Source of the DNA: Acanthaster planci
Taxonomy: Eukaryota > Echinodermata > Asteroidea > Valvatida > Acanthasteridae
Direction: 5' to 3'
Assembly (NCBI RefSeq): GCF_001949145.1
Contig: NW_019091356.1
Location: 4,243,211-4,303,210 of the forward strand
DNA length: 60,000 bases
The notes under the pieces are model-generated. The model saw nothing but the letters and a program-made list of their open reading frames with translations, had not been told where the DNA came from and did not search any database. Below are positions 57,201 through 60,000 of the stretch, in pieces. Position 1 is the stretch's first letter. Each line of letters opens with the position of its first letter. Made by a program: the position numbers and the translations under genes.

Positions 57201-60000
57201 AAGTACAGATTCTTGTCTATATGAATATTTTGATTACATAAAATACCTTCTAGCACTGCCTAAAACGTGACTAGATCGACCAATACTCACTGTGACTTTT
57301 ATTAGATTTTATTGCTTTCTTGGAGGAAGGTATAATTTCTCTTGGAGGCGTCACCAGTGTAAAGTTGGCATGGATTGAATCTGATTGTCTTGGCCTGTAC
57401 TGAGTGGGCTGCGACAGTCTCACAAACTCTCTCAGTAAATATTCTGATCAGCGGAGTGTTATTCCCTTAGTCAACCCACTGTATAGAGAATGGTTCTGCT
57501 TATCTCTTTCTTGACCACTTTATGTCGGGCGATGCACTTTGCAGATTGTGGACTAGAAAATCGGAGAAAAACAACTCAGAGACTTGAAGACGTTTCACTT
57601 TCAGCCATGTCAACTTCTTCACATCACAGTTTGTCGAGGACAGCGGGCTTAAAGTAACTTCAATTGAAACCTCACCTTCTCTTAAAAGACTTGAGAAAAA
57701 CTCGGATGCCAAGAAGAAATACAGTCACTTTGCTTACTTTCATTCGGCGTTTGCTTTCGCTGCTGCTGGTTCGTTTAAGGTGCAGTTTAAATCCTCCCTT
57801 AAAATCACTGAGGATTTTGTTAAGAAGTCACAAAGCGTCAGGTTTTTTTCGCTACCTTACTTCATTTGCATGACCGACCACAGAAAACACCTGACGTTAA
57901 CACACCGATGAGGTTTTCATCCCAAATCGTCAATTCTCTCGAGTCAAACCTCCGGAAACTTCCATCGGCATTCCAAGGACGGGAGGGAGATATACACAGA
58001 GCCACTTCTTGCCTGAACTGAATTCCTTGTTGGGATTTAATCTTTAACTCTTCAGTTGAATAAAATATCACGGCTGTTGGAAGTGGGAAAAAAGATGACT
58101 TTTTGAAATGTCAGCGTTAAATTCAAAATCCCGGGGGTAAGGTTTTCCCTGGTGTTTTGCAATTTGTCTCTGAATCAATCAAAGGAATTTTCTACAGTTT
58201 CTGCAAATTTGTCGATTGGTCACATTGAATGATAAATCTTATAGTTAATTCCCCAGATGAATAAATTCCCATTTATAGTTGAACGGTAACCAAGAAACCC
58301 GTGTTACCTGAAGAGTTTATTCGCGCAGAATTGGTTACAATATTCAAAGCACTGCAATTCGTCTGTCAAAGATTATGGTCCTGCCGATTTCAAGTTCTAA
58401 TTCTAAAACAGCGACCTCAGTGTTCATTTTTTTCACCATAGCCAACTTCTTCATACACATAGTCAATGACTTCATTAAACTCATCAGAATTTTTATGCAG
58501 CATCGTTACATTCAACTGGTTTTATCAAGCAAATCGAAGGAGGCCAGCATACTGTGGTTGGGTGCAGATTAAGAAAGTTAATCGCTGAACATCTGTAACT
58601 AGTCAGAGCCTTTTATCGCGCAAATGGGCATCAGCTGAAATGCTCTACTGTGTTAAAGTGTATGGTTCTCGAGCTAGAGCAAAAGTAGGCGTTATTTCCT
58701 TAGCAAAGGAGGCTCCTTTGGTACGAACTACGCATCGCTGATTCACGAACGACTAGGAAACGCGAGCGTTGCAATCGTATCGCTACAAAATGAAAAATTC
58801 CGACCCACGAGGTTCTTTTCAACCAAAAGGGGGTGTTTCTGCTCCAGGCGGATGTTGTTTGGAACCCATTCTCCAGTTTGTGCTTCCTAAACACACTTGA
58901 CAAGTAACATTCCAGTTTCAGCGATCTCCCAAAATTGCGTCTACCACACAACGGGACCTACTCCATTGTCGTATGAGATTTCTGTCCTGAGCTTTATTAT
59001 TGTAGATTCTCTCTGGAGACTTATTCTCATCATGCTTTGCCTCGCGGAAAGGACTCATGCGAGCCCTGCTCTTCCGTCCGTCTCTTTGTCCAGTTGGTAC
59101 GCGTATACATATCCAATCTGATATAAGACTGGAGGCTTTCAAGGGAATCGCGAGGCGGCTCGTACATGAGTCTTGACGGGCAGAATTTCTTCGAATTACA
59201 CATGTATAACGGTAATGATTACAAACAGCTTGGGATAAAAGGAACGGTAGCAGACTTTCTCGAAAGTGCTTCAATTTCATGTACATTCCGAATTTCACCT
59301 CTAGGCTAAAAAGAAACAGCTTAGATAAATGAACATTTGTGGGATGATAGGTCTGAAATATTTTTGACATTACGTCGATGTCTTTTGGGAAATCGGCAGT
59401 TCCTTGGCATTCTTCTCAATTAATGCAGGAATTTTCAGTCGTCGTGATTTTTCAGATTGTAGATCAGAGTGAGTGCTTATTTCCCAGAGCGAAAAAAAAA
59501 TAGGTTGCGATGCTGGCCCTGCAGTAGTTGATTAACCGTAGCTATAGATGGTAAAGGAGATACCCTCGTCGAGGTGAAGCAATCAAACCCTAATCTCAGC
59601 CATTCAGTCCCTTGTATTCAAATCCATTTTTTTCGCCTAGGCCGTCCTTTATAGCAAGATTTAGTATTGTCTTTAAGCCGGGATTTTTTGAAAAGCCTGG
59701 CTGCAATGAACAAACGAGGTTCCTATTGCAAAGATTTTGTCCAACAGATGGTAATGTTAAGTTCATGGTATTATGTCTATGCATAACACGGCTATTATAA
59801 AAACAAGCTTGGCAATGTTAGACCGGTCGAATGGGTTTATGAGCCACAGAGGCAGTCAGAGAAATGGCTCAAAGTGAAATTTTGCACCACTGACTTCCGT
59901 TGGATGTCAGAGCCATTTTTTAATACTCTCAGTCAGGATTTAGAGCATTGGCCGCTGAAAGCGTTCTCAATTTAAGCCAATTTGTCTTTGACCCGACCGC

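Larger units (their letters stand above)
47295..60000. other. Downstream DNA with no recognisable gene
   Basis: No conserved exon or RNA gene is recognised on either strand. CpG-rich patches at about 47870-48130 and 49200-49510 are accidentally open in several frames (up to 168 codons at 49241-49747, which opens on TTG). Repeats and relics in this stretch are listed separately. Small hairpins occur at 56181-56196 (TACAACG stem), 58704-58720 (CAAAGGAG stem) and 59862-59918 (AAATGGCTC stem). Confidence 0.55.

Noticed and set aside
1-60000. CRISPR arrays, prokaryotic operons, transposase or reverse-transcriptase ORFs, rRNA
   Set aside because: None was seen; the window is intron-containing animal DNA, and no open frame shows transposase or reverse-transcriptase motifs.

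Overview
The window is animal genomic DNA, most likely from an invertebrate bilaterian. It has no operons or bacterial signals, is AT-leaning, has kilobase-scale GT-AG introns, and carries tRNA-derived repeat relics. It contains one gene that can be assembled with confidence, on the plus strand: a class B1 (secretin-family) G-protein-coupled receptor closest by eye to the CRF receptor / insect DH44 receptor group. The species cannot be named from the sequence; the palindrome TACATGTA, which looks enriched here, fits many marine invertebrates but is not diagnostic.

Receptor gene. Eleven coding exons from 18978 to 44824 join in frame into a 775-residue protein. Exon 1 is only 18 coding bases (MEAVLM, good Kozak context, gtaagt donor). 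A 13.9 kb intron separates it from exon 2 (32928-33267), which completes the signal peptide and gives a Ser/Thr/Asn-rich, sequon-rich N-terminus. Exons 2-4 supply the six cysteines of the hormone-binding domain. Exons 5-10 supply the seven membrane helices. Exon 11 (43853-44824) encodes an unusually long, single-exon cytoplasmic tail of about 323 residues ending in T-P-V. All ten introns are GT-AG and the phases agree at every junction.

Upstream (1-18320). No protein family is recognised. A TATA-like box at 6298 followed by a short CpG-rich leader and a good splice donor at 6431 could be a distal non-coding first exon. A consensus TATA box at 18322 is a competing, closer promoter. Intron 1 holds a degenerate tRNA-like relic (minus strand, about 22055-22118) and a short direct repeat built around a CRE.

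Downstream (44825-60000). A long AT-rich 3' UTR probably runs to one of two AATAAA sites near 47.0-47.3 kb. It contains a striking imperfect hairpin of about 30 bp at 45795-45865. The remainder looks intergenic, with a tRNA-derived SINE-like relic at 54129-54218, an inverted-repeat element at 53675-53792, and short tandem repeats. Another fold-back element lies in intron 7 (39939-40096).

All assignments come from reading the sequence; no alignment, expression or folding computation was run.
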